DNA of 64,000 bases from Protonemura montana (taxonomy: Eukaryota; Arthropoda; Insecta; Plecoptera; Nemouridae): assembly GCA_947568835.1 (NCBI GenBank), contig OX387612.1, positions 563,001-627,000 of the forward strand, read 5' to 3'. This document shows positions 51,124-62,066 of the stretch, one piece after another. Below the pieces are notes generated by a model that ran no database searches, had not been told where the DNA came from, and saw nothing but the letters and a program-made list of their open reading frames with translations. A program made the translations under genes and the position numbers. Each line of letters starts with the position of its first letter. Position 1 is the stretch's first letter.

Positions 51124-52375
51124 ATGGCAGCGGCAGCTCTGCTTCTCGGTCTGTTGGACGATGAGCCGATGTCATTCGAACGCTTGAGGTCAGCTGATTT
51201 GACAGATCGGTATCTGCTGCAAATAACAAGGCTACCTCGAGCTCTCTTCAACGAGGTGTTAGATTTGATTGGCCCAGATTTGGAGAGGCCAACCATGAGG
51301 TCGAATGCATTGGCACCTGACACCCAGTTGCTGATTGCGTTTGGGTTTTATGCCAGCGGAGGCTTTCAGTGGCTGTCAGGTAACTGATTGTATTCAAAGT
51401 AGCGTTAGTTGAAAAAATTTGCTTCTCTCTTAGTACTTGTAAGTTGTCCAGTAAAAGTCACATACTGGAATCAGCATTGAAATGTGTGAATGATCTTTAC
51501 ACAGGCATGTGTGGGCAAGTGTCGCAGCCAACCTGCAGTCGCGTGGTGGCCGCCGTCACAGCTGCACTCTGCCAGCTCGCCCCAGCTGTCATCCGATTCC
51601 CAATGTCGCAGGAGGAGCAGGCCCAAACAAAGATAGCATTTCACAGGGTGGCTGGCTTTTCCAACGTATTGGGATGCGTTGATGGGACGCATATAAACAT
51701 CCGCAGGCCCTCTACAGAACATCCAGAACAATACGTGAACCGGCACCAACGTTGTAGTATCAACGTGATGGCCGTCTGCGACGCTGGGATGCGTTTTACT
51801 AACGTTTACGCCAACTATCCAGGGAGCAATGGCGACTCATTTATATTTTCCCAGAGTGGGCTGTCACGTGCCTTTGTAAATGGCACAATTGTTGATGGCT
51901 GGCTTCTAGGTAGGAAGGTTATTATGATATAGTGCTGACTTTCAATTACAAACAACCAGCAATGATGTAATTTCAATTTTTAACAGGAGATTCCGCGTAC
52001 CGCCTGGAACTGTGGATGATGACGCCACTGCGTAACCCGGTGACCGATGCCGAGATGCGGTACCAGTCGGCCCATACAAAGACCAGGTGCTCCATCGAAC
52101 GCGCGTTCGGCTTGCTGAAGTCGAGGTTTCGTTGCCTTGACGATTCTGGCGGCATCCTTTGCTACACGCCTGAAAAGGTGTGCCAGATCACCATGGCCTG
52201 CTGTGTCCTTCACAACCTGTGTCTGGATGCCGGCATCCAGCTTGAGGTTGACCCAGGCGTCGCGGCGCGCATCGCACAAATGGCTGCCAACCCTGAGGCC
52301 GTTCCTCGGGCAGGGGTAGGAGCTGCCCGGCAACGTCGGCTGATCGAAGAAACAGCTTGGCCAGCTTTGCGATAG
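51124..52375 (+). CDS. Harbinger transposase (right arm), 349 aa
   Basis: Exons 51124-51379, 51505-51909 and 51987-52375 give an uninterrupted DDE transposase with the same candidate D145/D196/E258 as the left-arm copy. The N-terminus begins MAAAALLLGLLDDEP and has the LPRALFNEVLDLIGPDL helix-rich region typical of the family; the C-terminus runs about 90 residues past the Glu (CVLHNLCLDAG). Distinct from the transposase at 728-2588, so two Harbinger families are present. Confidence 0.87.
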
Positions 52376-52657
52376 ATAGGTTTGTACATACACAGACAAT
52401 GTACCTTGTTTTTTTATTAATCTTTATTGATACTTAAATTATAATTAGTTTTTGGCATGTCAAGCAAGGAACATACAAGTTTCAAGTAAAAACTATTTCT
52501 ATCATGTAGGGAAATAAAAATAATAACTATTTTGTCCCTAAAGATGCAAACTTAATACTATTGACAACGGAATGCACAAAACAGGAACTAAAAACATAGT
52601 ATTTGACTGAAAGCGGTGACCGGACATAAAATTTAAATATTTTGTGAGGATTGATAA

Positions 52658-54063
52658 CTAAGAATTGGTTTCAAACTTGGTTAACATAAGGTCTAGCGTA
52701 TTCGCAATCCGCTTCTGGACTTCCAGATGTTCGGCGTCTTGCTTTATTTTTGCTTCTTGCAAATCGTTCATGCGGCAGACTTCTCTCCTTATATTTTCCA
52801 TAATCTTGTTCTGATTCTCTTGATTTTTAATTACTACTGCCTTAACTTCATCAGAAGAGCGTCGGACACGACGTCGCTTCTTCTTGGGCTCGTCTGCAGC
52901 TGTTGGAGGATCAGCAATTGGATTGTCGAGATCACTGTCCTCGGACTGAACGCCGCCTCCAACGATCACAGCTCTTTCCGAGTGACGAACCCGTCCCTGT
53001 GTGCTTGTTGACGCTTGATTTGTAACATCCACGTTCACGTTGTCATCACATAGAATGTCACTGGGCCGTGTGACCGTTGCTGGGCACAGCCGTTTCTTAT
53101 ACACCTCGTATCGAGGATGTGGATGTGGAGTTGATTCTTCAATTGTTGAAATAAAAATTTGTTTTAGCCTACATGCAATTTAAATGTAATGATGAGTATG
53201 ACTTTCCACAGTAGCACTCTGCAAAAGTGTCAGGTAAGTACCATTGATTAATTTTATTAACTTGTTTTGAGGCAAGCAACTGTGCCGATGAAGCTGTTAC
53301 TAATCTTTACGAGACTGGGTACCATCGCAATGGCTCTGTTCTAGTATTTGACCTTTTTCACTTGAAATTGAATACTATAATACTTGCAAGTGCCCGTGCA
53401 TTCCAAGATTGCTACCTATTCAAGCGTGCAATCAACTAGTCAAGTTTTTGGAAACCATACCTGCCAACAAATCCATCTGCCCCATTCCATGAACAGATGA
53501 CTTTCCCAACTGGGTCTCAACAATTTCATCTAGGTTGTTAAGTTCCTCGAGGTTCGCCTTCCCGCCTCCTGTCTTCAACATTTCCGTTTTGTTGTGGGCG
53601 AGTTTCTGTCTCGTCTCCCTTTTCATATCTTTCCATTTTGTTTTGATCTGTTGGAGAACGATAATTTTATTCATCAACATACACGTGTGGTTTGGTAAGT
53701 TCGCGATTACTCGAACTGGCCTAACAACTGCCATGTTATATGCAAATTGCAGTTTTTTCTAGGAAAAAATGAAATAAATATATAAATAAAATGATGAAAC
53801 GAAGTATTATTTCGGTGCGTACTAATCGACAAAGGTTGGTAGCAGTTAAACTTGGTACTTACACTTCCCAATTGTCGGTAGGTGGGAGCCACTGCATTGA
53901 CAGCATCGGCTATTTTTTTCCAAGCATTTTCTTTGTGCTTGGCTGTTAAACTAGCCGAAAACTCTCCATTAATTATCTCCCCATACCTGGCAAACTCGGT
54001 CACCAAAACCTGCTTTTCACCTTCAGTGAAATTGATACTACGATTCTTGATTGATTTGTCCAT
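52658..54063 (-). CDS. Harbinger Myb/SANT-like partner protein (right arm), 288 aa
   Basis: Minus-strand exons 54063-53863, 53647-53461 and 53136-52658. Same domain order as the left-arm gene: Myb-like domain, acidic linker, KKKRRRVRR basic patch, charged helix. Compared with the left arm it lacks a short piece of the linker around the NNRSAIGD segment and has small differences near its C-terminus, where the stop is four residues later (FETNS). Reading frame intact. Confidence 0.75.
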
Positions 54064-54149
54064 TTGTCCTCCTTTTCTTTCAATGTCTTTTGCAAAGACC
54101 GTCTCTTACAAAGACCGTCTTTAAACTGCGTAGTCTAACAGTTGCAGCT

Positions 54150-54217
54150 GATGGATAGGCATTTATGATGGATAGGAATTTATGATGGATAGGAATTTAT
54201 GATGGATAGGCATTTCG
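54150..54217 (+). repeat. 17-bp tandem repeat, 4 copies
   Basis: GATGGATAGGAATTTAT and the GGCATTTAT variant repeat at 54150, 54167, 54184 and 54201, in the subterminal part of the right Harbinger arm. The left arm has a single copy at the matching place, so this expanded after the arms separated. Confidence 0.85.
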
Positions 54218-54417
54218 AATATTCGGCGCCCCAAATATTTGAAACAACGCTTTTGATTGGTTGTTGGTCGGTACACAGTAGGAGGAGCCAGCAGGTCGTG
54301 TATCTGCTACACGGCCACTACGTTCGTTACAAGAATGCGAAGTTGCACGACGGAGTACCGTGGGTGTAGGAGTAAGCCGGAGCAGCGCGAGCAGCGAAAC
54401 GTACGTGAATCGGGGCC

Positions 54418-56084
54418 GACCTTTTTCATAATAATTTCTGTCTTTCTTTTTTAATTGAAGATCCTAATTTCTTTGCATTTACTCGTTTCTTCAAAATCTT
54501 ACTTCATGTAGAATTTATATTTACTTTATTATTATTTAATTTATATTTTATCAATGTTTAATTAAAAGTTTGAGATTAAATCACTTTGAATCATGCAAAA
54601 AGCAATGTTAACATTGTACCAACCGTTCTTTGATTGGGTTCTGATCTTGGAAGGTCAGTGGGAATTGTATATATCTGGAGGCTAGGCGTGCGGTGCACAC
54701 ACCCCGTGGATGCTGCAGCTTGTGGAAGACTGGCTTGTCCCCAGGTTCATGTCATTACCCACAACAGTCTGGTACAAACCCGTGGCAAGAACTGGAGAGC
54801 AGCTAGTTCCTGTCAGAAACAAAAAAGGTTTAAAATCCAACATTTCTAAAGCTAATGCAAAGTTGATTCCCGGCTACCAGCTGTTTCCACGCTGATAGCG
54901 CTACGCCTCTGTGTGAGTGGCATATCACCCGTAATTTCTTCAATTATATTGCGTACCGAATATTGTGGGAGCCGATAGAGTTTTATTAATGCTGCCTCCG
55001 TCATCCGATCGAATAGCACTGCGTTTTTCACGTAGCGTCTTTTACTGTATGATCATTCGCTGCCAAAGTTGATTTCGATCTTGCAGGCGAATCGCTTCCA
55101 AAAAATTCCACAGATCCATCTGTTGGAAAATATTAACACATCAACTGTCCATCTTCTTGAAGTTGTTTATTGCATAACGAATATAATTCAACGTCGAATC
55201 TCTAGACTTCACCAATAGCATCCTGCATCGCACCAACGCCTATTACAATATTCTCCCAACAATATTTTTAGCTATTCACGAGTAATTAATACATTAAGTT
55301 GTTTTGTTAAATATTAAATGGTTATTACCTTATACCGAAATATTTGAACGCACAGAACGGGAAAATATGACAGCAAAATAACTTCTTGTCTCACTTTATC
55401 CAAATACGCAGCCGCATCAAGCCACAATTTAAAGCAGCATTCGTATTTGAAACACGCGGCTTTGAACAGAGAAAAAATATGCAAATACCTCGCCGCTTTT
55501 GCAGCCACTGATACGGCTTTTGCTTTGGAAAAAGTTAGTGAGATTTCGGTGACATATTCAAGCTTCAAATTTTATTTAATTAATTAAATTATAATTAAAT
55601 TAACATAATTTAGCCCAGAAGAAACAATTTTTCAACATATCTTTGTTAATTGATATGTATTTGGCAATTAAATAACACGCCCTAAGATGTCATCTATTAA
55701 ATAGTTTTGTTTCCTTACTTTCATATTTATTATTTAAAAAATCGTCGTGCTTAAAGGGTGCTACCGTGCGAATAGATTTCAGTGGCAATTAAGCACAGTG
55801 GTCGTGCGAATAACCCCCGGCATCTGAAGGTCGCAATTAAGAATAACTGTTTCAAGTATATCTCCAATTTTGAAGAAAATATATATTAACTCCCTAAATA
55901 GTAAACACAAAAAATCCCCATCCCATTTATCCAAAATCTGTCATCTCTCTTACCAGTTCCTGCACCAATTCCCAACATACCCTAACGGTCTTTGACCCTA
56001 ACCGTCTTTGCCCTAACCCCTAACCCCACCAATCTGACAGAAATTTACTTAGACGTAGGTGCACGACTTGTATCAGCTTGTATC
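54418..56084. other. Region upstream of EEF1AKMT1, no gene identified
   Basis: An open frame at 54710-54895 (61 codons) looks somewhat protein-like but I recognise nothing in it. CCCTAACC-like words occur at about 55978-56030, just ahead of the EEF1AKMT1 start, too few to be a telomeric repeat. The promoter of EEF1AKMT1 should lie here, but I see no clear TATA or initiator element. Confidence 0.4.
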
Positions 56085-59000
56085 ATGTCGAATTTTGACA
56101 GTGATGAAGATATTCCTCAACTATCACAAGAAGCTTTAACGGCTCCCAAAGAATTCTACTTGCAACAGATCGAGAAGCCCGATGAAGTTCTTGACAAAAG
56201 CGAAATAATATCCACACATCCAGAGTTTCAGGAGAACTGGGTTAGTTTGTCTAGCAACTCTATTCTATTCCTTTCAGGTGTAGGCTTGAACCATCTAAGA
56301 GTTTAAGAAATAATGTTAAATTACAATGACAAACATGATGACAAACATCAAAGATTGAGGGAGTGAACGTTCGGTTAATCATACTTACCTAACATATTGC
56401 TTCGACTAGCGTTCACATAACTCTGCCCACCCTTCATGCCAACCCATAAAAGCTGAGTTGATTTCTTGTTGATGCAATCAATTTGTCATAATTTCTTTTG
56501 TTTTTCTTTAGGATCTTAGCCAGTTTTGGTACGACAATCGAACTGCAAGAGTTCTTGCTAAGGAAGCTGTCAGAATTCGCAGTGGGAACGGTAAAGCTGC
56601 TCTCATCTCCTGCCCAACTCTATATCGGTGAATCAAGGAAGAGTCTTGCAATATTCAAGGTTTGTAACGGACAGATGATAGTGGAGATTTGCTCTTACTG
56701 CTAAACATTGTTAACATAAAGTTCGTAGGCAATAATGACCGATACATTCTTGTGCATGAGTTTTATTTGAAACTAAGGAATTGGCAAATAAAAGACAGTG
56801 AGGCCCGGTGAGGCCTATTAGGGTAAGTTCATTTAAAAATAAGTTTTACAAGCCAATTGTCAAAGCTAAATTAGTAAAGTTTTTTTTTTAGTATTTTTAA
56901 CAACTGTCAGTTAAGTAGTTTATCTCTGACAAAAACATAATGAATTTCTTACATAACAATAAAAATAATAATAATATTAATTTCTATATTGTCACGATTG
57001 ACAATAAGGTATGAGACTTGTCAATTTCTACACAGATTATGAGGTACATGTTACATTCGTGTCAACAGATAAAAATGCATTTAAAATGCATTTAAAATAA
57101 GAAAGTTTTTTAAAACATTTTTTAATTTATAGTCGTTTGATTCTTTGGTCTAAATAATGTAAATAGCCAGTGCTTTGTTGTATAGCTTTATACTAACTGT
57201 TATAGGATTCTTTTTTCAAATTTTGATGCTCTTTTTCTTAATTTTAAGACATGACTATTTCTTGTCAAATATCCATGCGTAGAATAACAGTGACTTGTCA
57301 ATTGTTTATTATCTATAATTAGGCATAATGCACTTTATATACAAACACAAGGTAATGTCAGGATTTTAAATTTAATAAAATATGGCTTACATAAAACTTT
57401 GTAAAACATGTCGGCAGTGTAAGGATTAGACGTGACTTGAGCCAGGTACCTTATCGCTCTTTTCTCGAGAACAAACAATCTTTTAATGTGATACAATTGG
57501 CCCCACAGTAAAATTACATATGTTAGTCTTGGATGGAAGTAAGATTAGTACACCAGCTTTACAGTCGATATGTCACAGATTTGCATTAACCTTTTAACAA
57601 GAATATAACCAGAGGCTACCTTCTTGCAGACGACATCAATCAATAACAACCGTTTCACAGCCCACTCGATCATTGGAACAGGGAATCTTTCCATCTGTCC
57701 TTAAAGTTGCGAAAATAGTCCCAATCTTCAAAAAAGGGGATCAAACGAATGTGGAAAACTACAGACCAATATCAATACTCTCGGTCTTTGCGAAAATTTT
57801 TGAAAAAGCCTTCCATAAACGTGTCTTATCGTTTCTTACCAATTGTTCACTGATTAACAAAAAACAACACGGATTTCTCAAAGCTAAATCTACAACCACA
57901 GCCTCAGCTGCCTTTGTCCAGGATGTCATACAAGCGCTAAACAATCACGAAGAAACTCTAGGGCTATATTATGACTTTTCCAAGGCTTTTGACCTGGTAA
58001 ACCATGAGCTACTCCTCGCTAAATTAAATTCACTTGGTATCCGCGGCATAGCTGGCGCATGGATTAAATCTTATATATCAAACTGGAAAAAGATAGGATA
58101 CATCTCAAACAATGGTTGTGTAGCGTCATCATCGGAAACGATTAGAAATATTGGGATCCCTCGGGGTGGTACACTTTCCCCCCTCTTGTTTATCTTGTTT
58201 ACAAACGATATTGGGGACCATGTGACTCTAGGCAAATTAACGCTGTTTGCCGATGACACGAGCCAACTCATCAGCTCGGCTAACAAAAATGCTTCCTCTT
58301 TAGCAAACAGAGCAGTGGCCCAGGTACAAAAATGATCTGAAAATAACCACCTAATCCTCAATGAAAACAAAACAGTATTAATGAAATTTAAAGCGAACCA
58401 CAAGCCACATCAATCTAGCCCACTGGTTGTAATATCCCACAAAAGTATGCCGAGTCAATCGGAAGTAAAATTTCTAGGCCTAATATTAGATGATACACTA
58501 AATTGTTCAAGCCACATCAACTACACTTGTAAAAAGGTAGCATCAGGGTGTTATCTGATCAAAAAATTAATAGAGGTTTCATCATTAGAAACTACGAAAA
58601 TGGTATACTTTGCGTGTATTGAATCTCGGCTCCGGTATGGAATAATCCTGTGGGGTAATGCATCTAATGTCCAGCGACTGTTCAAATTGCAAAAGAGAGC
58701 GATTAGATTCATGGTCAAAGCCAGCCCTAATCCTTGTGGTTTGGAAAAAGGACTCTTGCAGAACTTTATATAAGTCATTAAAAATTCAGACACTTACTGG
58801 CCTTTATATCTCCCAGGTCATAATGTATGCGACTCATCAAGAGCCTTCATCTACACATACAGTAAATCACAAATACAAAACCAGAAACAACCATAACTAA
58901 CCCCTAGATAAGCCAAATCTTAATATCTTCAAAAAAGCTCCTTTCTACGTAGGCTGCCAAATGTATAATGCGCTACCAAAAGAACTCCAGAGAAGGTCTG

Positions 59001-61106
59001 ATAAGTCGTTTAAACGTAAGCTCAACACTTTCCTCCTAGACAATTGTTTTTACAGCATTAAGGAATTCTTTGATTATTGCCACCACAAATAGACCATGTA
59101 CAGTATAAGAAATGTATGATAAGTCGAGGACAATGGACTAATTTATATAATTATATATAATTTCTAGAATATTATAGAACATTATAATTTGTATTATAAT
59201 TTTTTATTAACCTCTATATTTTTGTATTTTGTATTATTTTCTATATTATTACTAGTGACTACTGCAATAAACGCAGAAATTCTTGAAGCAAATCTAACTG
59301 TCAATATAACATGTAATGTTTAACATGACAATAAAATAAAATAAAAAATAAATAAATAAAAAAATAAAGATCCATTTTTAACATGAAAGCAACTCACACA
59401 AATTGACACTTTGTCATCTCATTTTCATTAAAATACATTCTCATTCTCATCAAATACACTAAAATCATCTCAAAAAGCAAGTGTCCAAGTAGCTCAATGG
59501 GTTAGAGTAGGTAACACCCGCGACAGGTGGAGATCGGGGTTCAAATCCCCATTTGGGCATCAATTTTTAAGACGTTTGTAGTGTTTATAATAATAAAATA
59601 CCCCGCGCCTTGCATGCGATTGCAATTTAAATAATATTTCATCTCAATACGGACAGCGTTGACATTGTGATGTGACGTCGTTGAGTGCAGGTTCTAGGTA
59701 GAGTTTCAACGTCAATGTTACAGTCTCTGTGTGAAAGATGGCCGCCAAATGACTACCTTACCGACAAAAATGCAGAGTACCGGAACATTACGTTAAGTGA
59801 AGCCACTGTCGTATGAAATTTAATTTCGATATTTCTCGTAGGTTACTCGCTTTTTAATATCGTTACGTGTTTATCAATCGTTGAGGTAAACATTGATGGA
59901 GATTTTTTGAGCACGAAAAGTTTCAAAAGCGAGTTAACCTACGAGAAATATCGAAATTAAAATTCATACGACAGTGGCTCCACTTAACGTGATGTTCCGG
60001 TACTCTGCATTTTTGTCGGTAAGGTAGTCATTTGGCGGCCATCTTTCACGCAGAGACTGTAACATTGACGTTGAAACTATACCTAGAACCTGCACTCAAC
60101 GGTGTAACATTGACGTTGAAACTCTACCTATAAACTACACTCAACGGTGTAACATTGACGTTGAAACTCTACCTATAAACTACACTCAACGGTGTAACAT
60201 TGACGTTGAAACTCTACCTATAAACTACACTCAACGGTGTAACATTGACGTTGAAACTCTACCTATAAACTACACTCAACGGTGTAACATTGACGTTGAA
60301 ACTCTACCGAGAACCTGCACTCAACGGTGTAACATTGACGTTGAAACTCTACCTAGAACCTGCACTCAACGGTGTAACATTGACGTTGAAACTCTACCTA
60401 TAAACTACACTCAACGGTAACGTGTTTAACAGCGTTGCTCTGTGTGGAGGAAGTCTTGAAGTTTCAATGAGGCACGGCTCGTCATCTTCAGGAGATTGTT
60501 TCTCTAAAAAACTTTAAACAATATTTAACTTGCGTATACTTACTTAAGCTAAGAAATAAATGTGGAATTAGTTATTAATGCTCTGCAAGTGCTCATTGTC
60601 CATGGTAAACAATCAAAGACAGCAAAAAAAAAAATCTCACTTTACATATCTAGTTATCTACTTAGTTGTTAGCAAAGTTGTTGGCCTAATAGTTAACATT
60701 ATATAACTTGTCTTCATCGTTCTATCTTTGTTTTCCAGTCACATTGTTTGAGTTTGACGACCGCTTTGCATCGTACGGTTCCGACTTCATAACATATGAC
60801 TACAACTTACCACTTGACGTTCCTCCTGAGCTTGCTAATAGCTTTGACATTGTCATCGCCGACCCACCGTTTCTCTCTGAAGAATGCCTGACGAAGACTT
60901 TGGAAACCGTGAAGCATTTAGCGAGAGACAAGATAGTCATGTGTACAGGTGACGTCATGCAGGACTTGGCAAAGAAACAACTGAATCTTGAAAGAACCAA
61001 TTTTCAACCTCACCATAAAAACAACTTAGCTAACCAGTTCTGTTGCTATTCTAATTACGACATGGACAGGCATTTAATACTTGAACTAGCAGTACCCGAT
61101 GCCTAA
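56085..61106 (+). CDS. EEF1AKMT1: EEF1AKMT1 (N6AMT2-like) protein-lysine methyltransferase, three exons, with an in-frame TGA
   Basis: In animals this enzyme methylates a lysine of translation elongation factor eEF1A using S-adenosylmethionine; cytosolic. Exon 1 (56085-56240) gives MSNFDSDEDIPQLSQEALTA, then KEFYLQQ and ends ENW. Exon 2 (56512-56659) starts DLSQFWYDNRTARVLAKEA and includes AALISCPTLYR. Exon 3 (60739-61106) has VTLFEFDDRFASYGSDF, the seven-beta-strand methyltransferase motif FDIVIADPPFLSEEC (DPPF active site) and NLANQFCCYSNYD near the C-terminus. Phases agree (0 then 1). After CPTLYR, TGA at 56629-56631 interrupts the frame, while the 27 coding bases that follow continue in the family pattern into exon 3. 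So this is either a nonsense allele, a base-call error, or a mis-set exon 2 donor (GTGAAT at 56628). Intron 2 (4.1 kb) is full of repeats. Length without the stop would be about 223 residues, normal for the family. Confidence 0.85.
57130..57640 (-). pseudogene. LINE ORF2 C-terminal fragment, minus strand
   Basis: Minus-strand translation gives VCKKVASGYILVKRLM, a TAA, then VILLWGQLYHIKRLF and LEKRAIRYLAQVTSNPYTAD, parallel to CKKVASGCYLIKKLI and LWGNASNVQRLFKLQKRAIR in the plus-strand LINE that starts just beyond it. Several stops and frameshifts. Lies in intron 2 of EEF1AKMT1. Confidence 0.65.
57661..59370 (+). pseudogene. 5'-truncated LINE in EEF1AKMT1 intron 2
   Basis: Begins mid reverse transcriptase (KVAKIVPIFKKGDQTNVENY, then RPISILSVFAKIFEKAF), continues through QHGFLKAKST, YYDFSKAFDLVNHELL, IPRGGTLSPLLFILFTNDI and the catalytic FADDTSQLI, to the thumb and C-terminus ending ...FYSIKEFFDYCHHK at 59092. 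A TGA at 58333-58335 replaces a tryptophan expected in AQVQKWSENN-type context. A frameshift lies near 58755 and another stop at 58898. The 3' tail is A-rich (AATAAA-type repeats, 59331-59370), as for target-primed insertion. Same broad clade as the copy at 8786-10700, but a different family. Confidence 0.85.
59483..59558 (+). tRNA. tRNA-like sequence (pseudo-tRNA or SINE head)
   Basis: A 76-base unit with a 7-bp acceptor stem (GTCCAAG with TTTGGGC, G-T pairs allowed), a D arm GCTC/GAGT, an A box TAGCTCAATGGG, a T arm GGGG-TTCAAAT-CCCC containing the B box GGTTCAAATCC, and TTTTT five bases after the acceptor. The anticodon arm is weak: only CACC/GGTG can pair, the loop CGCGACA lacks U33, and there are extra bases before it. 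So Pol III could transcribe it, but it is probably not a working tRNA. Confidence 0.55.
59662..60428. mobile_element. Foldback/MULE-like element with 9-bp duplications (767 bp)
   Basis: ACAGCGTTG at 59653-59661 is repeated at 60429-60437. Inside are long inverted arms, 59679-59854 and 59925-60101 (about 176 bp, few mismatches) around a 70-bp loop. The right arm's outer 45 bp is then amplified as eight tandem copies to 60418. Long inverted arms with a 9-bp duplication suit Mutator-like foldback elements; no coding sequence. Confidence 0.7.
60059..60418 (+). repeat. 45-bp tandem repeat, 8 copies exactly
   Basis: Unit begins GTAACATTGACGTTGAAACT and ends CACTCAACGGT; two spellings alternate (CTATAAACTA versus CTAGAACCTG). 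360 bp with no length change. Copies form the outer end of the foldback element's right arm. Confidence 0.95.
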
Positions 61107-62066
61107 CGGCACCTGTTGTTCTTATCCCTAGTGGTTTTATTTTAGTATTAGTATTGTCTTTGAACTTGGATTAACAATTACAAATAGCTCACTACTGTTT
61201 TTCTAGTACCCTATGCCCATAGGGCATATGCCGATAGGATAGATCATGACAAAAATATATGGGCCTAGGCCAAAATCTAGTCCCTAAGCCCTGGGACCGA
61301 ACTGAGACTTTACACTTAATGTAGCCTCTACGCATACATTTAAGAAACTTTTATGGGACAACAAAATAAAGTACTGAGAAAATGTCAAGAAAACAAAGTA
61401 TTATGCCATTACGACTTGATGTACCATACTATACCTGATTTCCGCCAGTACCTTCAACGATGCTGGCTAACCAGCAGCATTGCTTATAAGGACACAACCA
61501 TTTGGTGTGCTTTTTGGACAGAAAGGAATCATTACAAATATTTTTGGTTTGGTTTTAGTGACGAAGGTTTTTTTTTTGAAGATTAAACAAAAGAAAATGT
61601 ACCTATTAATTATTGTAATTTTTATTTGCCAATATTATGATCATTCTTACAAATATAAGAAATATTCACATGGTTACGACGATTTGCGTTGAAAACTTTG
61701 ACCATTTGAAAGCAACAGTCAATGCAGACCTGCCATGTCGCAGTAGCGCCACTGTTCATTCGTAATTGAAAGTAATCTCCGCAATGGTGCCATGAAGAAG
61801 TTCCTTCTCCACGATTGGCAGGGGGAGGGGGTCTAAAACAAAATAAAAATAGACGGCAAGAGAGAGGCACCATTCTTGGAGAAATGAAAAGTTTCTAAAT
61901 GTATTCAAGCTGTTAAGTGAGAGAATTTTAAAAATATTTGTTATGCCGGGGCCCCCATCCCGCCCCGGCAGCATGGCGATCGTCGCACACTACATCGCCT
62001 CTGCCTTACACTATCAAAGATTGTGCAGCCCGTTGCAAGCAACAGGAATCTCTGATGTGCGGACAT
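61107..62066. other. Downstream of EEF1AKMT1; no further gene identified
   Basis: Short frames only. AATAAA polyadenylation-like words occur near 61363, which could serve EEF1AKMT1. A GC-rich hairpin lies at 61944-61970. Confidence 0.45.
61944..61970. repeat. GC-rich perfect hairpin
   Basis: TGCCGGGGC and GCCCCGGCA, nine paired bases around a 9-base loop, in an otherwise AT-rich region. Role unknown. Confidence 0.7.

Larger units (their letters stand above)
50671..54417 (+). mobile_element. Harbinger element, right arm of a palindrome (3,747 bp)
   Basis: Ends GGCCCCGATTCATGAAACTG and, inverted, GGCCCCGATTCACGTACG. Contains transposase (51124-52375) and Myb-like gene (54063-52658), both intact. 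No matching 3-bp target duplication flanks this copy (AGG to the left, GAC to the right), which suggests the palindrome formed by rearrangement or by insertion as a composite rather than by two clean insertions. Confidence 0.85.

Noticed and set aside
54710..54895. A 61-codon protein-like frame upstream of EEF1AKMT1
   Set aside because: Nothing recognisable and no splice or promoter evidence; left unannotated as a gene.
55978..56030. Interstitial telomeric repeat (CCCTAACC words)
   Set aside because: Only a handful of irregular copies; not a TTAGG or TTAGGG tandem array.
57130..59370. Twin-primed single LINE insertion
   Set aside because: Both inverted parts contain the same C-terminal coding region and differ clearly in sequence, so they are two copies.
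59483..59558. A functional tRNA with assignable anticodon
   Set aside because: The anticodon arm pairs only four bases, U33 is missing, and extra bases precede the arm, so no amino-acid identity can be given.
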